From the NCBI RefSeq assembly GCF_021729135.1, contig NZ_JAJTWW010000007.1, positions 143,014 to 207,013 on the forward strand: a DNA stretch of 64,000 bases. Reading direction: 5' to 3'. Source of the DNA: Brevibacterium daeguense (GTDB taxonomy: Bacteria > Actinomycetota > Actinomycetes > Actinomycetales > Brevibacteriaceae). The notes under the pieces were generated by a model that was not told where the DNA came from, searched no databases, and saw nothing but the letters and a program-made list of their open reading frames with translations. Shown here in pieces: positions 37,601 to 47,377 of this stretch; within the stretch, counting starts at the first letter, position 1, and each line of letters starts with the position of its first letter. The translations under genes were made by a program, and so were the position numbers.

Positions 37601-37721
37601 AACGCGGACGTGATCGGATCGCTCGTCCGGCGGGAGGCTGACAGCTGGATTCGGTGGTGAAGCTGATGGTGCAACCGGGACTCCATGGACGCCGTCTGCT
37701 TCCCCTGCCTACATTGGGAGA

Positions 37722-38927
37722 GTGGACAGTCAACGGCTCGGAGCGACGCGGGCCGACCGTGCCTCCACCGGCACTCGCCGCGGCGGCACTGCGGTGAGTC
37801 GTCTCGCGTTACTGCTCCCTGCAGGCATCTGCCTGCTGCTGGGACTCAACGCGGGCTTGCTGCTGCTCGGCGGGCCCGCACCTCTGAACAGTACCCGGCT
37901 GGGCGAGGCGCACGGACTGCTCATGACGCTCGGCTTCGTGGGCGCCCTGATCGCACTCGAACGCGCCGTGGCGCACAAGGCGTGGTGGGCCTTCGGCGCC
38001 CCCGCCTGTCTGGCCGGCGGAGCGATTCTGGCGGTGCTGCCGATCCCTGGGTGGCCCGGCAGGACAGCCCTGGCCCTCGGAACAGTGGTGGCGCTGCTGA
38101 CCTACCGCCGGCTGTGGCGGCGCTCCTACGATCCCGCCGTCGCGGTCCAGTCCCTGGGTGCGGCGCTGGCGGTCGGAGCGGCGCTGCAGTGGGCAGGCGG
38201 GGTCCCCATTCCGGCGCTGGTTCCATGGCTGACGGGATTCCTCGTCCTCACGATCACCGGCGAGCGCATGGAGCTCGCCCGAGTGCCGCTGGATACCGCC
38301 GACGGCCGCACCCACGACACCGAGGCGGTGACCACCTGCGTTGTGCTCGCCTCCGCCGTCGTGATCGGCACTCCGTGGCCTGCGGTCGGGCAGATCGCCT
38401 TCGGCCTGGCGCTGGTCCTGCTTGCCGTCCGGTTCGCCGCCCGGGACGTCGCCTGGCACACGGTGCGCGCCACCGGCCTGCCGCGCTTCGCGGCCGCCTG
38501 CATGCTCGCCGGCTACGCCTGGCTGGCCGTATCAGGTGTCCTGTGGATGGTTCCCGACACCGGCGGCATGCTCTACGACGCCGCGGTGCATGCCATCTTC
38601 CTCGGTTTCGTCATGTCGATGATCCTCGCCCACGCCCCGGTCATCCTGCCGGCCGTGCTGCGTCGCCAGCTGCCCTACACCCCCGGATTCTGGGTGGTGG
38701 CCGCACTGCTGCACGGTTCGCTGCTCATCCGCATCGCCGCCGATCTGGCAGGCCTCGAGGTCTTCCGAACCCTGGGCGGCCGCCTCGGGGTGATCGCGCT
38801 GCTGGCCCTGGTTGTGACGGCGTTCTGGATGTCGGTGACAGCGAGCCGGGGCACACCGAACCGGGGCACAGCGAAAGAAGTCGTCGGGAATGAAGCCGCG
38901 GGGAAAGCGGGCGGGCAGAACCCATGA
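37722..38927 (+). CDS. Polytopic membrane protein, NnrS-like
   Basis: The 401-residue protein has about 12 hydrophobic helices with buried histidines in LGEAHGLLMTLGFVGALIALER and AVHAIFLGFVMSMILAHAPV, resembling NnrS-type haem/copper membrane proteins linked to nitric-oxide or nitrite metabolism. That assignment is moderate. GTG 37722 follows GGGAGA and a possible -10 TACATT; GTG 37794 is the alternative, just before the first helix. The C-terminal tail contains a 15-bp duplication. Its stop overlaps the NirK-fusion start by 4 bp (ATGA), so the two are translationally coupled. Confidence 0.75.
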   Translation: MDSQRLGATRADRASTGTRRGGTAVSRLALLLPAGICLLLGLNAGLLLLGGPAPLNSTRLGEAHGLLMTLGFVGALIALERAVAHKAWWAFGAPACLAGGAILAVLPIPGWPGRTALALGTVVALLTYRRLWRRSYDPAVAVQSLGAALAVGAALQWAGGVPIPALVPWLTGFLVLTITGERMELARVPLDTADGRTHDTEAVTTCVVLASAVVIGTPWPAVGQIAFGLALVLLAVRFAARDVAWHTVRATGLPRFAAACMLAGYAWLAVSGVLWMVPDTGGMLYDAAVHAIFLGFVMSMILAHAPVILPAVLRRQLPYTPGFWVVAALLHGSLLIRIAADLAGLEVFRTLGGRLGVIALLALVVTAFWMSVTASRGTPNRGTAKEVVGNEAAGKAGGQNP

Positions 38928-41614
38928 CCGTCTCCCCCAAACCGCTGACAAACCGCCGCCGCTGGCATCTGCGCGCCGGCCTCCCGATCCTGCTGTGGGC
39001 ACTGGCGGCGGTGATCGCCGTGATCGTCCATCGGTTCGTCCCGCAGCCTCGGTGGCTGATGGTCCACACTCTTGCGCTCGGGATGGCGCCCAACGCGATC
39101 ATCGTATGGAGCTCGTACTTCGCGGATGCCCTGCTGCGCACCCGTCGCACGGCTCACCGGCGCGAGGCCCTCACCCTGATCGTCCTCAACCTCGGCATCG
39201 TCGCAGTCTTCGCCGGAATGCTCACTGACCTCACCCCGCTGACCGTGACCGGCGGCCTGCTCGTTGCCGCGGCCGCACTCATCCATGGTGTCGGACTGTG
39301 GCTCCAGGCCCGAGGCGCACTGGCCTCCCGCTTCGCCGTCACGGTGCGCTACTACATCACGGCAGCGCTGTGCCTGCCTGCCGGCGGCTGGCTCGGAGTC
39401 GAAATGGCCCGGGCAGACGAGGCGAACACCGAGCGACTGCTGCTGGCTCATCTGGCGCTGAACCTGCTCGGCTTCGTCGGGCTGACAGTGGCCGGCACCC
39501 TGGTCTCGCTGTGGCCGACGATGCTGCGCACGAAGATCGTCCCCGGCGCCGAACGCGCCGCCGCCCAGGCCTGGTGGCTGCTGGTCATCGGTGTCCTGCT
39601 CAGCGCCGCAGCCGCAGCGTTCGGCTTCACGTGGCTGGTGGCGGCAGGCGTGCTGCTGTACCTGGCCGGCCTGAGCGTCCTATCCGCGGCCCTGGTCCGC
39701 GAGGCACGGGTCCGGCCGCCAGAGCACTTCGCATCCTGGTCGGTGGGGTTCGGCATGCTGTGGTGGATCGGCTGCCTGGTGGCCCTGGTGCTCATCCTCG
39801 TCTCGACCGAGTCGATGCCGGAAGCCGTGACCGGAGTCAGGAATCTGACCACCCCCTTCATCGTCGGCTTTCTCGCCCAGGTGCTCATCGGCGCGCTCTC
39901 CTACCTGATCCCGGTGGTGCTCGGCGGCGGACCGAATGTCAGCCGCCGCACGTCCGCGGTGCTCGACTCCGGCCGGTGGGTCCGCCTGGTGCTGGTCAAC
40001 GGGGGCGGGGTTCTCTACCTCCTCCCCGGCCCGAGCCTGGTGGAGGTCGCCACCTCGCTGGCGGCAGCCGCTGGGCTCGCGGCATTCCTGGTGCTGGCCG
40101 TCCGCGCGATCATCGCTGCCACGCGGGGTGAAACAGCCGAACAGCCGGACGACATGGAACGGGCAGCGGCAGTGCGGAAGGCGCGCGGCGGAATACTGAC
40201 CGGCCTGGGCATCATGGCGATAGTGGTCGCCGTCGCCGCCGCCCTCGACCCGGTCGCCGTCACCGGGCGCAATTCGGTGACGACATCCGGAGGCACCGGT
40301 GAGACGACCACCGTCGAGGTGAGCATGACCGGTATGGCCTTCTCCCCGAACGTCATCGACGTTCCCGCCGGAGACCGACTCATCATCGAGATCAGCAACG
40401 ACGACACCACCGGGCAGGTCCACGACCTGACGCTGGCCAACGGAGCGGCCTCCGAGCGGCTCGCGCCTGGCGAGTCGGCGACACTCGACGCCGGAATCAT
40501 CACCGAGACCACCGAGGGCTGGTGCACGGTGACCGGCCACCGACAGATGGGCATGACGCTCACGTTCCGGGTCAGTGGGCTGGCTCCCGAGGCACCCACC
40601 GGAGCCGAGGCGCCCGCCGAGGACGGCTCCAATGCCGGACCGGCCGACGATGATCACCGCTCCGGCGAAACGGAGGACGCCGCCGGCTACGATCCGAATG
40701 CCGGGCCCGGCCCGGAGTGGGAGGCCAGGGATCCGCGCGCGCCCGTCGAGGAGACCGGCACCGTTCACCAACACGCATTCACCGTCACCGAAAGCGAAGA
40801 GGAGGTCGCGCCCGGGGTCCGCCAGGAGCTCTGGACCTACAACGGCACCGCCCCCGGTCCGACCCTGCGCGGACAGGTCGGTGACGTCTTCGAGATCACC
40901 TTCGCCAACGATGGGCAGATCGGCCACGGCATCGACTTCCACGCCAGCGCGCTCGCCCCCGACCGGCCGATGCGGGTGATCGAGCCGGGCGAGGAGCTGA
41001 CCTACCGATTCACCGCCACGAAGGCCGGGATGTTCATGTATCACTGCTCGGCGTTGCCGATGTCGGTGCACATCGCCAACGGCATGTTCGGCGCTGTGAT
41101 CATCGAACCGCCGGGCGGCCTCCCCGAGGTCGACCACGAGTTCGTCATGATCCAGTCGGAGATGTACTTCGGGGCTGCCGGCGAACCCGGCAACCCGGAC
41201 GAGCTGCAGGCGGAGGAGCCCGACGCGGTGGTGTTCAATGGCTACCCGGACCAGTACAGCCACGAGCCCATACAGGTGCCAGTCGGAGAACGGGTCCGGG
41301 TCTGGCTGCTGCCGGTCGGTCCCCAGCGGGGCATGTCGTTCCACATTGTGGGCGGCCAGTTCGACACCGACTGGTCCGAGGGAACCTACGACCTCAAGTG
41401 TGGCTATGAACCGTGGTCCGATGCCGCCGACGAATGCTCGACGATCGGCCCATTGGGCAGCCAGACCTTGGCGCTCGGCGTCGCGCAAGGCGGTTTCGTC
41501 GAGTTGGAATTCCCCGAGGCCGGCCATTACCCGTTCGTCAATCACCAGATGGTCGACGCCGAGCGCGGTGCCTCAGGCGTGTTCGAGGTGCTCCCGGCGG
41601 AGCCGCTGAGATAG
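38924..41614 (+). CDS. Membrane NnrS-like/cupredoxin/NirK-type nitrite reductase fusion
   Basis: Copper nitrite reductase (nitrite to NO) anchored in the membrane. The 896-residue protein has three parts: about 12 helices (20-440) with His-containing ALIHGVGLW and LLLAHLALNLLGFVGL; a blue-copper domain (about 460-550) with ligands His500, Cys534, His539 and Met542 or 544; an acidic linker; and a two-cupredoxin NirK core (615-896). NirK ligands are all present: His668, Asp671 and His673 (HGIDFH), His707-Cys708, His716, Met721, His807 (FHIVGG) and His874 (NHQM). The fused cupredoxin probably donates electrons. No nitrate, NO or N2O reductase gene lies in the window. Confidence 0.87.
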   Translation: MTVSPKPLTNRRRWHLRAGLPILLWALAAVIAVIVHRFVPQPRWLMVHTLALGMAPNAIIVWSSYFADALLRTRRTAHRREALTLIVLNLGIVAVFAGMLTDLTPLTVTGGLLVAAAALIHGVGLWLQARGALASRFAVTVRYYITAALCLPAGGWLGVEMARADEANTERLLLAHLALNLLGFVGLTVAGTLVSLWPTMLRTKIVPGAERAAAQAWWLLVIGVLLSAAAAAFGFTWLVAAGVLLYLAGLSVLSAALVREARVRPPEHFASWSVGFGMLWWIGCLVALVLILVSTESMPEAVTGVRNLTTPFIVGFLAQVLIGALSYLIPVVLGGGPNVSRRTSAVLDSGRWVRLVLVNGGGVLYLLPGPSLVEVATSLAAAAGLAAFLVLAVRAIIAATRGETAEQPDDMERAAAVRKARGGILTGLGIMAIVVAVAAALDPVAVTGRNSVTTSGGTGETTTVEVSMTGMAFSPNVIDVPAGDRLIIEISNDDTTGQVHDLTLANGAASERLAPGESATLDAGIITETTEGWCTVTGHRQMGMTLTFRVSGLAPEAPTGAEAPAEDGSNAGPADDDHRSGETEDAAGYDPNAGPGPEWEARDPRAPVEETGTVHQHAFTVTESEEEVAPGVRQELWTYNGTAPGPTLRGQVGDVFEITFANDGQIGHGIDFHASALAPDRPMRVIEPGEELTYRFTATKAGMFMYHCSALPMSVHIANGMFGAVIIEPPGGLPEVDHEFVMIQSEMYFGAAGEPGNPDELQAEEPDAVVFNGYPDQYSHEPIQVPVGERVRVWLLPVGPQRGMSFHIVGGQFDTDWSEGTYDLKCGYEPWSDAADECSTIGPLGSQTLALGVAQGGFVELEFPEAGHYPFVNHQMVDAERGASGVFEVLPAEPLR

Positions 41615-41860
41615 CAGGCAGGTCGCCTGGGCGTGCGGCTCGGCTTGCGGATGCGAAGCCACCAGTTCGGTGTCGACCCCGAGCGGGCTCAGATGGGCGG
41701 CACCACCCGGTGAGCCCAACGGGGCCTGGCGCCCGGGAAGGGTGTCGAAGAAGAGCAGGGAGTTGTCGCGGAGGTACGTTTCCGGGACTCCAGTCTTCAT
41801 GAGCCCTATTGCGAGAACAAGGGCAGTCAGACCCGCTCCGCAAAGGAGAAGCCGTTTCAC
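41573..41860 (-). CDS. Doubtful small membrane-anchored protein
   Basis: A 95-codon frame begins MKRLLLCGAGLTALVLAIG, which looks like a signal or anchor peptide, with GGAGGAGC just before the GTG start (spacing too short to be ideal). The rest is hydrophilic and not recognised, and its last 42 bp overlap the end of the NirK-fusion gene. Could be a real small gene or chance; the remainder of 41615-41942 has nothing else I can call. Confidence 0.3.
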   Translation of the reverse strand: MKRLLLCGAGLTALVLAIGLMKTGVPETYLRDNSLLFFDTLPGRQAPLGSPGGAAHLSPLGVDTELVASHPQAEPHAQATCLLSQRLRREHLEHA

Positions 41861-41942
41861 GCTCCTCCGCTCACCAGCACCGAAGACGGACTCGCAGCGT
41901 CATGCCCCAGTGCTTCACCTGGTCAGATCCGGTGCTTCTATG

Positions 41943-42016
41943 TCGGGGTGACAGGATTTGAACCTGCGACCCTCTGCTCCCAAAGCAGATGCGCTACCAA
42001 GCTGCGCTACACCCCG
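41943..42016 (-). tRNA. tRNA-Pro (TGG)
   Basis: 74-nt cloverleaf on the minus strand: acceptor CGGGGTG/CACCCCG with discriminator A, D-arm GCGCAGC..., anticodon arm CTGC-TTTGGGA-GCAG with anticodon TGG, T-arm with GGTTCAAATCC. CCA is not encoded. Confidence 0.95.
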
Positions 42017-42032
42017 CGACGAACAAGGACTC

Positions 42033-42063
42033 ATCCTAGTCGGCTTCCGCACTGAATCGCCAA
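42033..42063 (-). promoter_or_regulatory. Candidate promoter of tRNA-Pro
   Basis: Minus strand TTGGCG (42063-42058) and TAGGAT (42038-42033) with 19 bp between. Transcription would begin a few bases before the tRNA. Confidence 0.5.
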
Positions 42064-42118
42064 TCACGCGCCGGCCCCCGGTCCCCTTCCACGAGGGAGC
42101 TGAGCGGAGCTTCCGATT

Positions 42119-42147
42119 TTGCAAACCCCGCTCAGGTGCTCTAAAGT
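42119..42147 (+). promoter_or_regulatory. Candidate promoter of tRNA-Gly
   Basis: TTGCAA (42119-42124) and TAAAGT (42142-42147) with a 17-bp spacer; the start would lie about 7 nt before the tRNA at 42161. Confidence 0.65.
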
Positions 42148-42160
42148 CGGGTGAGCACTC

Positions 42161-42231
42161 GGGGATGTAGCTCAATGGTAGAGCCTCAGTCTTCCAAACT
42201 GATGGTGCGGGTTCGATTCCCGTCATCCCCT
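42161..42231 (+). tRNA. tRNA-Gly (TCC)
   Basis: 71-nt cloverleaf: acceptor GGGGATG/CATCCCC with discriminator T, D-arm AGCTCAATGGTAGAGC, anticodon loop CTTCCAA (anticodon TCC), T-arm GGGTTCGATTCCC. CCA is not encoded. Divergent from tRNA-Pro. Confidence 0.95.
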
Positions 42232-42237
42232 CCGAAC

Positions 42238-42265
42238 AGAAAGCCGCTGGTGACAGCGGCTTTCT
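42238..42265 (+). terminator. Terminator of tRNA-Gly
   Basis: A perfect 11-bp stem AGAAAGCCGCT/AGCGGCTTTCT with a 6-nt loop, immediately after the tRNA and ending in a T-rich stretch. One of the few classic intrinsic terminators in the window. Confidence 0.85.
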
Positions 42266-42300
42266 TCATTCCAGGCCCCAAGACCTGCGACACTGGTGGA

Positions 42301-43179
42301 GTGAGCGTTCCGCCTTCCCCAGAGCCCATCCACACCGGCAGTTCGAGCGAGCCCGGGCAGCCTCCCCCTGCCGGCAGATCTTCGAGCGGCCATGCGACCA
42401 TCTCCCTCGGGTCTTTCGCGACCCTCCTGATCTCGATCGCGGCGGTCCTGCTGTTCGGCCTCCAGAGCGACTGGGGCTACCTCCCGCTCGTCAGCGGGGT
42501 CGTGCTGGGCTTCGTCGCCGGCCGCACGCTGGGCAGGGATCTCCTCCTCATCGCCCTGGCGCTCGGTCTGATCAGCACCATCTCCGTGGAGGCCGACATC
42601 TCCTGGGGCAACATCGCCCTCATGGGAGTCGTGCTCGGCGGCGCCGTCGTCGTCCCCTATGTCATCAGTCGCTGGGTCTACGGCGACGACGTCATCAAGT
42701 TCCCGAGGCGCCAGGGCCGCCCGTGGTCGAAGCTCGAGTGGGGATGGCTGGTGGTCGTCGTGTTCCTCGGCTGGCTCATCCTGCCCCGCTACTTCATCGG
42801 GTCCGGTGCGTATCAGAACTGGCCCGCGGTGGAGACGCCGAGCGAGATCATCCGGCTCTTCCTCGGCGTCAACGCAGTCGGCATCTGGGACGAGCTCTTC
42901 TTCATCTGCACGGTCTTCACGCTGCTCTACCGCCACTTCCCCTTCTGGACGGCGAACGTCCTGACCTCGATCATCTTCGTGTCGTTCCTGTGGGAGCTCG
43001 GCTATCAGGCCTGGGGGCCGCTGCTGACGATCCCCTTCGCGCTGGTCCAGGCGGTGATCTTCACCCGCACCAAGTCCCTGCCCTACACGATCTGCGTCCA
43101 CCTCCTGTTCGACCTCATGGTGTTCCTGGCGATCGTCCACGCGCACCACCCGGCGTGGATCGACATCTTCTGGTACTGA
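42301..43179 (+). CDS. CPBP-like intramembrane protease family membrane protein
   Basis: The 292-residue protein has a short Pro/Ser-rich N-terminus and about eight helices. The C-terminal half resembles the CPBP (Abi/CaaX-like) fold: an acidic motif in GIWDELFFICTVFTLLYRHF, FLWELGYQAWGP, and a late HLLFDLMV (HxxxD in place of HxxxN). The canonical EExxxR is reduced to DE, so protease activity is uncertain. GTG 42301 is used. It begins 36 bp after the tRNA-Gly terminator. Confidence 0.65.
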   Translation: MSVPPSPEPIHTGSSSEPGQPPPAGRSSSGHATISLGSFATLLISIAAVLLFGLQSDWGYLPLVSGVVLGFVAGRTLGRDLLLIALALGLISTISVEADISWGNIALMGVVLGGAVVVPYVISRWVYGDDVIKFPRRQGRPWSKLEWGWLVVVVFLGWLILPRYFIGSGAYQNWPAVETPSEIIRLFLGVNAVGIWDELFFICTVFTLLYRHFPFWTANVLTSIIFVSFLWELGYQAWGPLLTIPFALVQAVIFTRTKSLPYTICVHLLFDLMVFLAIVHAHHPAWIDIFWY

Positions 43180-43196
43180 GGCGTCGCCAGACGCAG

Positions 43197-43231
43197 AACG
43201 GGGCGGGACCGCCTGCAGGTCCCGCCCCGTT
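43197..43231. terminator. Bidirectional terminator, CPBP-like gene / rpiB
   Basis: A perfect 14-bp stem AACGGGGCGGGACC/GGTCCCGCCCCGTT with a 7-nt loop lies between two convergent genes, 17 bp from one stop and 13 bp from the other. Confidence 0.85.
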
Positions 43232-43244
43232 GTCAGCACTCCGA

Positions 43245-43712
43245 TCAGACTGCGCCGGTGTCCTCGAACTTGCGCATGATGTCGATCCTGCGCTTGTGCC
43301 GCTCGTCGCCGGAGAACGGCTCGGCGAGGAAGGCGTCGACGATGGCGAGCGCCTCGGCCTCGTCGTGCTGGCGAGCGCCGACGCTGACGAGCCATGCGTC
43401 GTTGTGCTCCCGCGCGAGCTTCGCGATCTCGGTGTTCCAGGCCAGCGCCGTGCGCGCGCCTCGGACCTTGTTCGCAGCCATCTGCTCACCGTTGCCGGAG
43501 CCGCCGATGACGACTCCCAGCGAATCCTGCCCGGCGTCGCGGTCGGCGACGACGGCCTGCGCGGCGGCGATGCAGAACGCCGGGTAGTCATCGAGCGCGT
43601 CGTATTCGAGCGCGCCGTGGTCGACGACCTCGAATCCGCGCTCGCTCAGATGCCTCTTGAGCGTCTCCTTGAATTCGAAGCCCGCGTGGTCGGTTCCCAG
43701 ATGAACTCTCAT
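43245..43712 (-). CDS. rpiB: Ribose-5-phosphate isomerase B
   Basis: Interconverts ribose-5-phosphate and ribulose-5-phosphate. The 155-residue RpiB/LacAB protein has VHLGTDHAGFEFKETLKRHL, DYPAFCIAAAQAV, VIGGSGNGEQMAANKVRGARTALAW and GARQHDEAEALAIV. In the phosphate/active loop the usual Cys of GSGxGxC-type sequences is absent (GSGNGEQ), as in mycobacterial-type RpiB where Glu acts instead. ATG 43712 has AGGA 3-6 nt upstream. Confidence 0.95.
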   Translation of the reverse strand: MRVHLGTDHAGFEFKETLKRHLSERGFEVVDHGALEYDALDDYPAFCIAAAQAVVADRDAGQDSLGVVIGGSGNGEQMAANKVRGARTALAWNTEIAKLAREHNDAWLVSVGARQHDEAEALAIVDAFLAEPFSGDERHKRRIDIMRKFEDTGAV

Positions 43713-43791
43713 GTCCTGCCTCATGTGTGCTGTGCCGGATGGCGTGTACCGGGTCTGCCCGCGACCGGCAGACGCCGGCGCGGATGGCTGA

Positions 43792-44400
43792 TCAGTCGAA
43801 GATGGGGCCCTCGGTGCGTGTGCGCTTGAGCTCGTAGAAGCCCGGGGTCGACGCCACCGCGAGCAGTCCGTCGTACAGCTTACCGGCGTCTTCGCCCTTC
43901 GGCGCCGGGGTCACGACAGGCCCGAAGAAGGCCACCTCGCCGACCGCCACCACCGGGGTTCCGACGTCCTCGCCCACCTTGCTGATGCCTTCGGAGTGCG
44001 AGGCGCGCAGCTTCTCGTCGTATTCGTCCGACTTCGCGTACTCGGCGAGTTCGGCGGGCAGGCCGACCTCGGCGAGGGATTCGGTGATGACCGCTGTCAG
44101 ATCCTTGTTCTGCCCCGGGTGGATCCGGGTGCCCATCGCGGTGTACAGGTCGGCGATGACCTCCTCCCCGTGCTGGTCGGCCGCCGCGATGACCACGCGC
44201 ACCGGACCCCACGCCTGCTTCATCGACTCCTTGTACTCCTCGGGCAGCTCGTCGCGTCCTTCGTTGAGGACGGCCAGGCTCATGACGTGGAACTTCACCT
44301 CCACGTCACGGACCTTCTCCACTTCGAGTGCCCACCTGGAGGCCATCCAGGCCCAGGGGCAGGTCGGGTCGAACCAGAAATCCAGGGTCTTGGTCGTCAT
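43792..44400 (-). CDS. Rv2466c-like mycothiol-dependent DsbA-fold oxidoreductase
   Basis: The 202-residue thioredoxin-fold protein begins [26 protein letters not shown], close to the Rv2466c family whose CxxC-like WFDPxCPxAW motif uses mycothiol; here only the first Cys is present (CPWA). The helical insert contains [24 protein letters not shown], and the C-terminal part has [21 protein letters not shown] (cis-Pro loop). Family members reduce disulfides or nitro compounds. Lies 79 bp downstream-side of rpiB start on the same strand and divergent from pepN. Confidence 0.9.
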   Translation of the reverse strand: MTTKTLDFWFDPTCPWAWMASRWALEVEKVRDVEVKFHVMSLAVLNEGRDELPEEYKESMKQAWGPVRVVIAAADQHGEEVIADLYTAMGTRIHPGQNKDLTAVITESLAEVGLPAELAEYAKSDEYDEKLRASHSEGISKVGEDVGTPVVAVGEVAFFGPVVTPAPKGEDAGKLYDGLLAVASTPGFYELKRTRTEGPIFD

Positions 44401-44606
44401 TGCACATCCACTTCCTGTCGAATCGAGCACCGACGCGTTCGCGCACTGGCGCGCGAACGTCGCGGCGGAACTGTCCAGTGCAACGCCGGAGAACCGGGTC
44501 GCATTCCGCCTCAGGCGCCATTCTCGCCCACCTGCGGGCCCGGTGCCGGCACCGTGGGAGAATGAACCCATCGCCCATTCTTCCGCCGTCCCCCGGAGGC
44601 CAGCAC

Positions 44607-47234
44607 ATGCCACAGCACAATCTCACGCGAGAGGAAGCAGCCGCGCGCGCCGCTCTCGTCTCGGTCCTGTCGTACGAGGTCACTCTCGTCCTCGACGGCG
44701 CGGGTGAGGACTTCCGCTCGAAGACCACCATCCGGTTCAGCGCTGCGGAGGGCGAGTCCACTTTCATCGACGCGATCGCCTCCCGCATCGACGCGATCAC
44801 GCTCAACGGCGAGCCGCTCGATCCGGCCTCCCATGTCGTTCCGGGACGCATCTCGCTGCCGAATCTCGCTCGGGACAACGAGCTGACCGTCGACGGCCGA
44901 TTCCGATACATGAACACCGGTGAGGGCCTTCACCGCTTCATCGACCCCGTCGACGACGAGATCTATCTCTACACGCAGTTCGAGGTGCCCGATTCCCGAC
45001 GCGTCTTCGCAGTCTTCGAGCAGCCGGACCTCAAGGCGCCGTTCTCCTTCACCGTGGTGGCCCCCGAGCACTGGACCGTGGTCTCCAACTCGCCCACCCC
45101 GCACCCGGCCGACGCCGCCGAGGCGTGCTCCGAGCTCGGCGTGGACCCGACCGGTCTGCGCGTCTGGCAGTTCGCCCCCACTCCTCCGATCTCCAGCTAC
45201 ATCACCGCCATCGTCGCCGGGCCCTACAGGTCGGTGCATGCCTCCCTGCGCAGCTCCGACGGCGAGGACGTGCCGCTGGGCGTGTACTGCCGAGCCTCCC
45301 TCTTCGAGCACCTGGACGCCGGCAACATCTTCGCGGTCACGCGGGCCGGGTTCGAGTTCTTCGAGAAGCACTTCGACACCCCCTACCCATTCGAGAAGTA
45401 CGATCAGCTCTTCGTCCCCGAATTCAATGCTGGCGCGATGGAGAATGCGGGCGCCGTGACGATCCTGGAGAACTACGTCTTCCGCTCCCGGCCCACCGAG
45501 GCGATGGTCGAACGCCGCGCCGTGACCATCCTCCACGAGCTCGCTCACATGTGGTTCGGCGACCTGGTGACCATGCGATGGTGGAACGACCTGTGGCTCA
45601 ATGAGTCCTTCGCGGAGTTCATGTCGACGCTGGCGGCGGCCGAGGCGACGGAATTCACGGAAGCCTGGACCACCTTCGCGACGCTGGAGAAGTCCTGGGC
45701 CTACCGCCAGGACCAGCTGCCCAGCACCCACCCGATCGTCGCACCGATCGCGGACCTGGCCGACGTCGAGGTGAATTTCGACGGCATCACCTACGCAAAG
45801 GGCGCATCCGTGCTCAAGCAGCTCGTGGCATGGGTGGGGCGCGATGAGTTCTTCGCCGGTCTCAAGCAGTACTTCGATCGCCATGCCTGGTCGAACACCG
45901 AACTCGACGATCTCCTCGACCGGCTGGAGGCCACCTCGGGCCGAGACCTCGCCGAATGGTCACGGCTATGGCTCGAGGAATCCGGAGTCACGGTGATCCG
46001 TCCGCGCCTGGAGCTCGAGCCCGACGGCACGCTGACCGCCCTGCACCTCGAGCAGTCCCCCTTCGAGATCGCGGGCCAGCCGGTGCCGTCCCTGCGGCCG
46101 CACCGGATCGGCGTCGGCCTCTATGCGCGCACGACCGACGGCACCTTCGAACGCACCGAGTTCCACGAGGTCGACATCTCCGACGCCGTCGCCGCGGTGC
46201 CGGTGACCCCAGGACTGTCGCGTCCCGATGTCATCGTCCTCAACGACGCCGACCTCGCGTACACCAAGGTCCGCTTCGACGAGGAGAGCCTGCAGGCCGC
46301 GATCGCCGGACTCAGCGGCTTCACCGACTCGCTCACTCAGCTCATGGTGCTGTCGACCGTCTGGGACATGGTGCGAGACGGCGAGCTGCCCGCGCGCACC
46401 TACATCGACATGCTCTGCGAACACCTGCCCGCCGTCGTGCAGTCGACCGGACTCCTCGTGCAGCTCCGCCAGCTGGACACCGCCGTCAACGCCTACCTGC
46501 CGCCGCAGGATCGCCCGGAAGCCCGCCGTCGGGTCGCGACGGCCCTGCGGGCGATGTTCGCCGAGGCGCCCCACGGCTCGGATCAGCAGCTCCAGTTCTT
46601 CCAGGCTTTCGTCCACCACGCCGCAGCCGAGGATCATCTCGACGAGCTCGCCGCGCTGCTCGGATCCGGGAGCGAGCCTGCCCCCGGTCTGCACATCGAC
46701 ACCGACCTGCGGTGGACCATCATCATCAGCCTGGCCCGGGCCGAGCGAATCGTAGACGCCGAGCTCGACCGCTGGCTCGCAGCCGATGACACTGCGGCCG
46801 GGCGGCGCAGCGCCCAGACCGCGCGATCCGCTCCCGCGAACTCGCAGGCCAAGACCCGGGCCTTCTCTCAGCTCATGAACGATCGCGAGCTTCCCAACGC
46901 CATGGTCGCGGCCACCAGCCGCGGCTTCCGGCTCGGCCTGGAGACGGACAGCGGAGAGCTCATCACCCCTGAGGGCGAGTTCGACTCCTTCGCGGAGGAG
47001 TACTTCGCACGAGTGGCGGGCTGGTGGGAGACCCGCACGCTCGAGATCGCCCAGCTGCTGACCCTGGATCTGTACCCGCCCGCCTCCGCGGCGACCGTGG
47101 ACGCAACCGAAGCCTGGCTGCGGAGCCACCCCCAGGCTCCCAAGGGGCTGCTGCGGCTGATGCGGGAGAACCTCGACACCGCTCGGCGCACGCTGCGCTG
47201 CCAACAGGTCACCCGCAGCGCAATCGTGGCATGA
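44607..47234 (+). CDS. pepN: Aminopeptidase N
   Basis: Zinc M1 metalloprotease removing N-terminal residues from peptides. The 875-residue protein has substrate-binding [10 protein letters not shown], the zinc motif HELAH at 310-314 with the third ligand Glu333 (NESFAEF), and a long helical C-terminal domain (ERAP1_C). It matches the actinobacterial PepN length. ATG 44607 has GGAGG 8 nt upstream. No signal peptide, so cytoplasmic. Confidence 0.96.
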   Translation: MPQHNLTREEAAARAALVSVLSYEVTLVLDGAGEDFRSKTTIRFSAAEGESTFIDAIASRIDAITLNGEPLDPASHVVPGRISLPNLARDNELTVDGRFRYMNTGEGLHRFIDPVDDEIYLYTQFEVPDSRRVFAVFEQPDLKAPFSFTVVAPEHWTVVSNSPTPHPADAAEACSELGVDPTGLRVWQFAPTPPISSYITAIVAGPYRSVHASLRSSDGEDVPLGVYCRASLFEHLDAGNIFAVTRAGFEFFEKHFDTPYPFEKYDQLFVPEFNAGAMENAGAVTILENYVFRSRPTEAMVERRAVTILHELAHMWFGDLVTMRWWNDLWLNESFAEFMSTLAAAEATEFTEAWTTFATLEKSWAYRQDQLPSTHPIVAPIADLADVEVNFDGITYAKGASVLKQLVAWVGRDEFFAGLKQYFDRHAWSNTELDDLLDRLEATSGRDLAEWSRLWLEESGVTVIRPRLELEPDGTLTALHLEQSPFEIAGQPVPSLRPHRIGVGLYARTTDGTFERTEFHEVDISDAVAAVPVTPGLSRPDVIVLNDADLAYTKVRFDEESLQAAIAGLSGFTDSLTQLMVLSTVWDMVRDGELPARTYIDMLCEHLPAVVQSTGLLVQLRQLDTAVNAYLPPQDRPEARRRVATALRAMFAEAPHGSDQQLQFFQAFVHHAAAEDHLDELAALLGSGSEPAPGLHIDTDLRWTIIISLARAERIVDAELDRWLAADDTAAGRRSAQTARSAPANSQAKTRAFSQLMNDRELPNAMVAATSRGFRLGLETDSGELITPEGEFDSFAEEYFARVAGWWETRTLEIAQLLTLDLYPPASAATVDATEAWLRSHPQAPKGLLRLMRENLDTARRTLRCQQVTRSAIVA

Positions 47235-47377
47235 GATAGCTCACTTCGCGCTCCTCGGCAGCCGATCGTCGCTCCAGGTCACCACTGCGACGGGCAGGCC
47301 GCCGACCAGCTTGCGTGCAGACGTCGTCGACGGTGGTTCTCTCTCGTCCGTCGCATCCTCTATCGTGGTGTGACGTT

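Noticed and set aside
37262..37680. Functional short ferredoxin-like protein from the sdhB relic
   Set aside because: The cysteine motif is in a different frame from the only upstream coding segment, with no start site, and a further frameshift follows.
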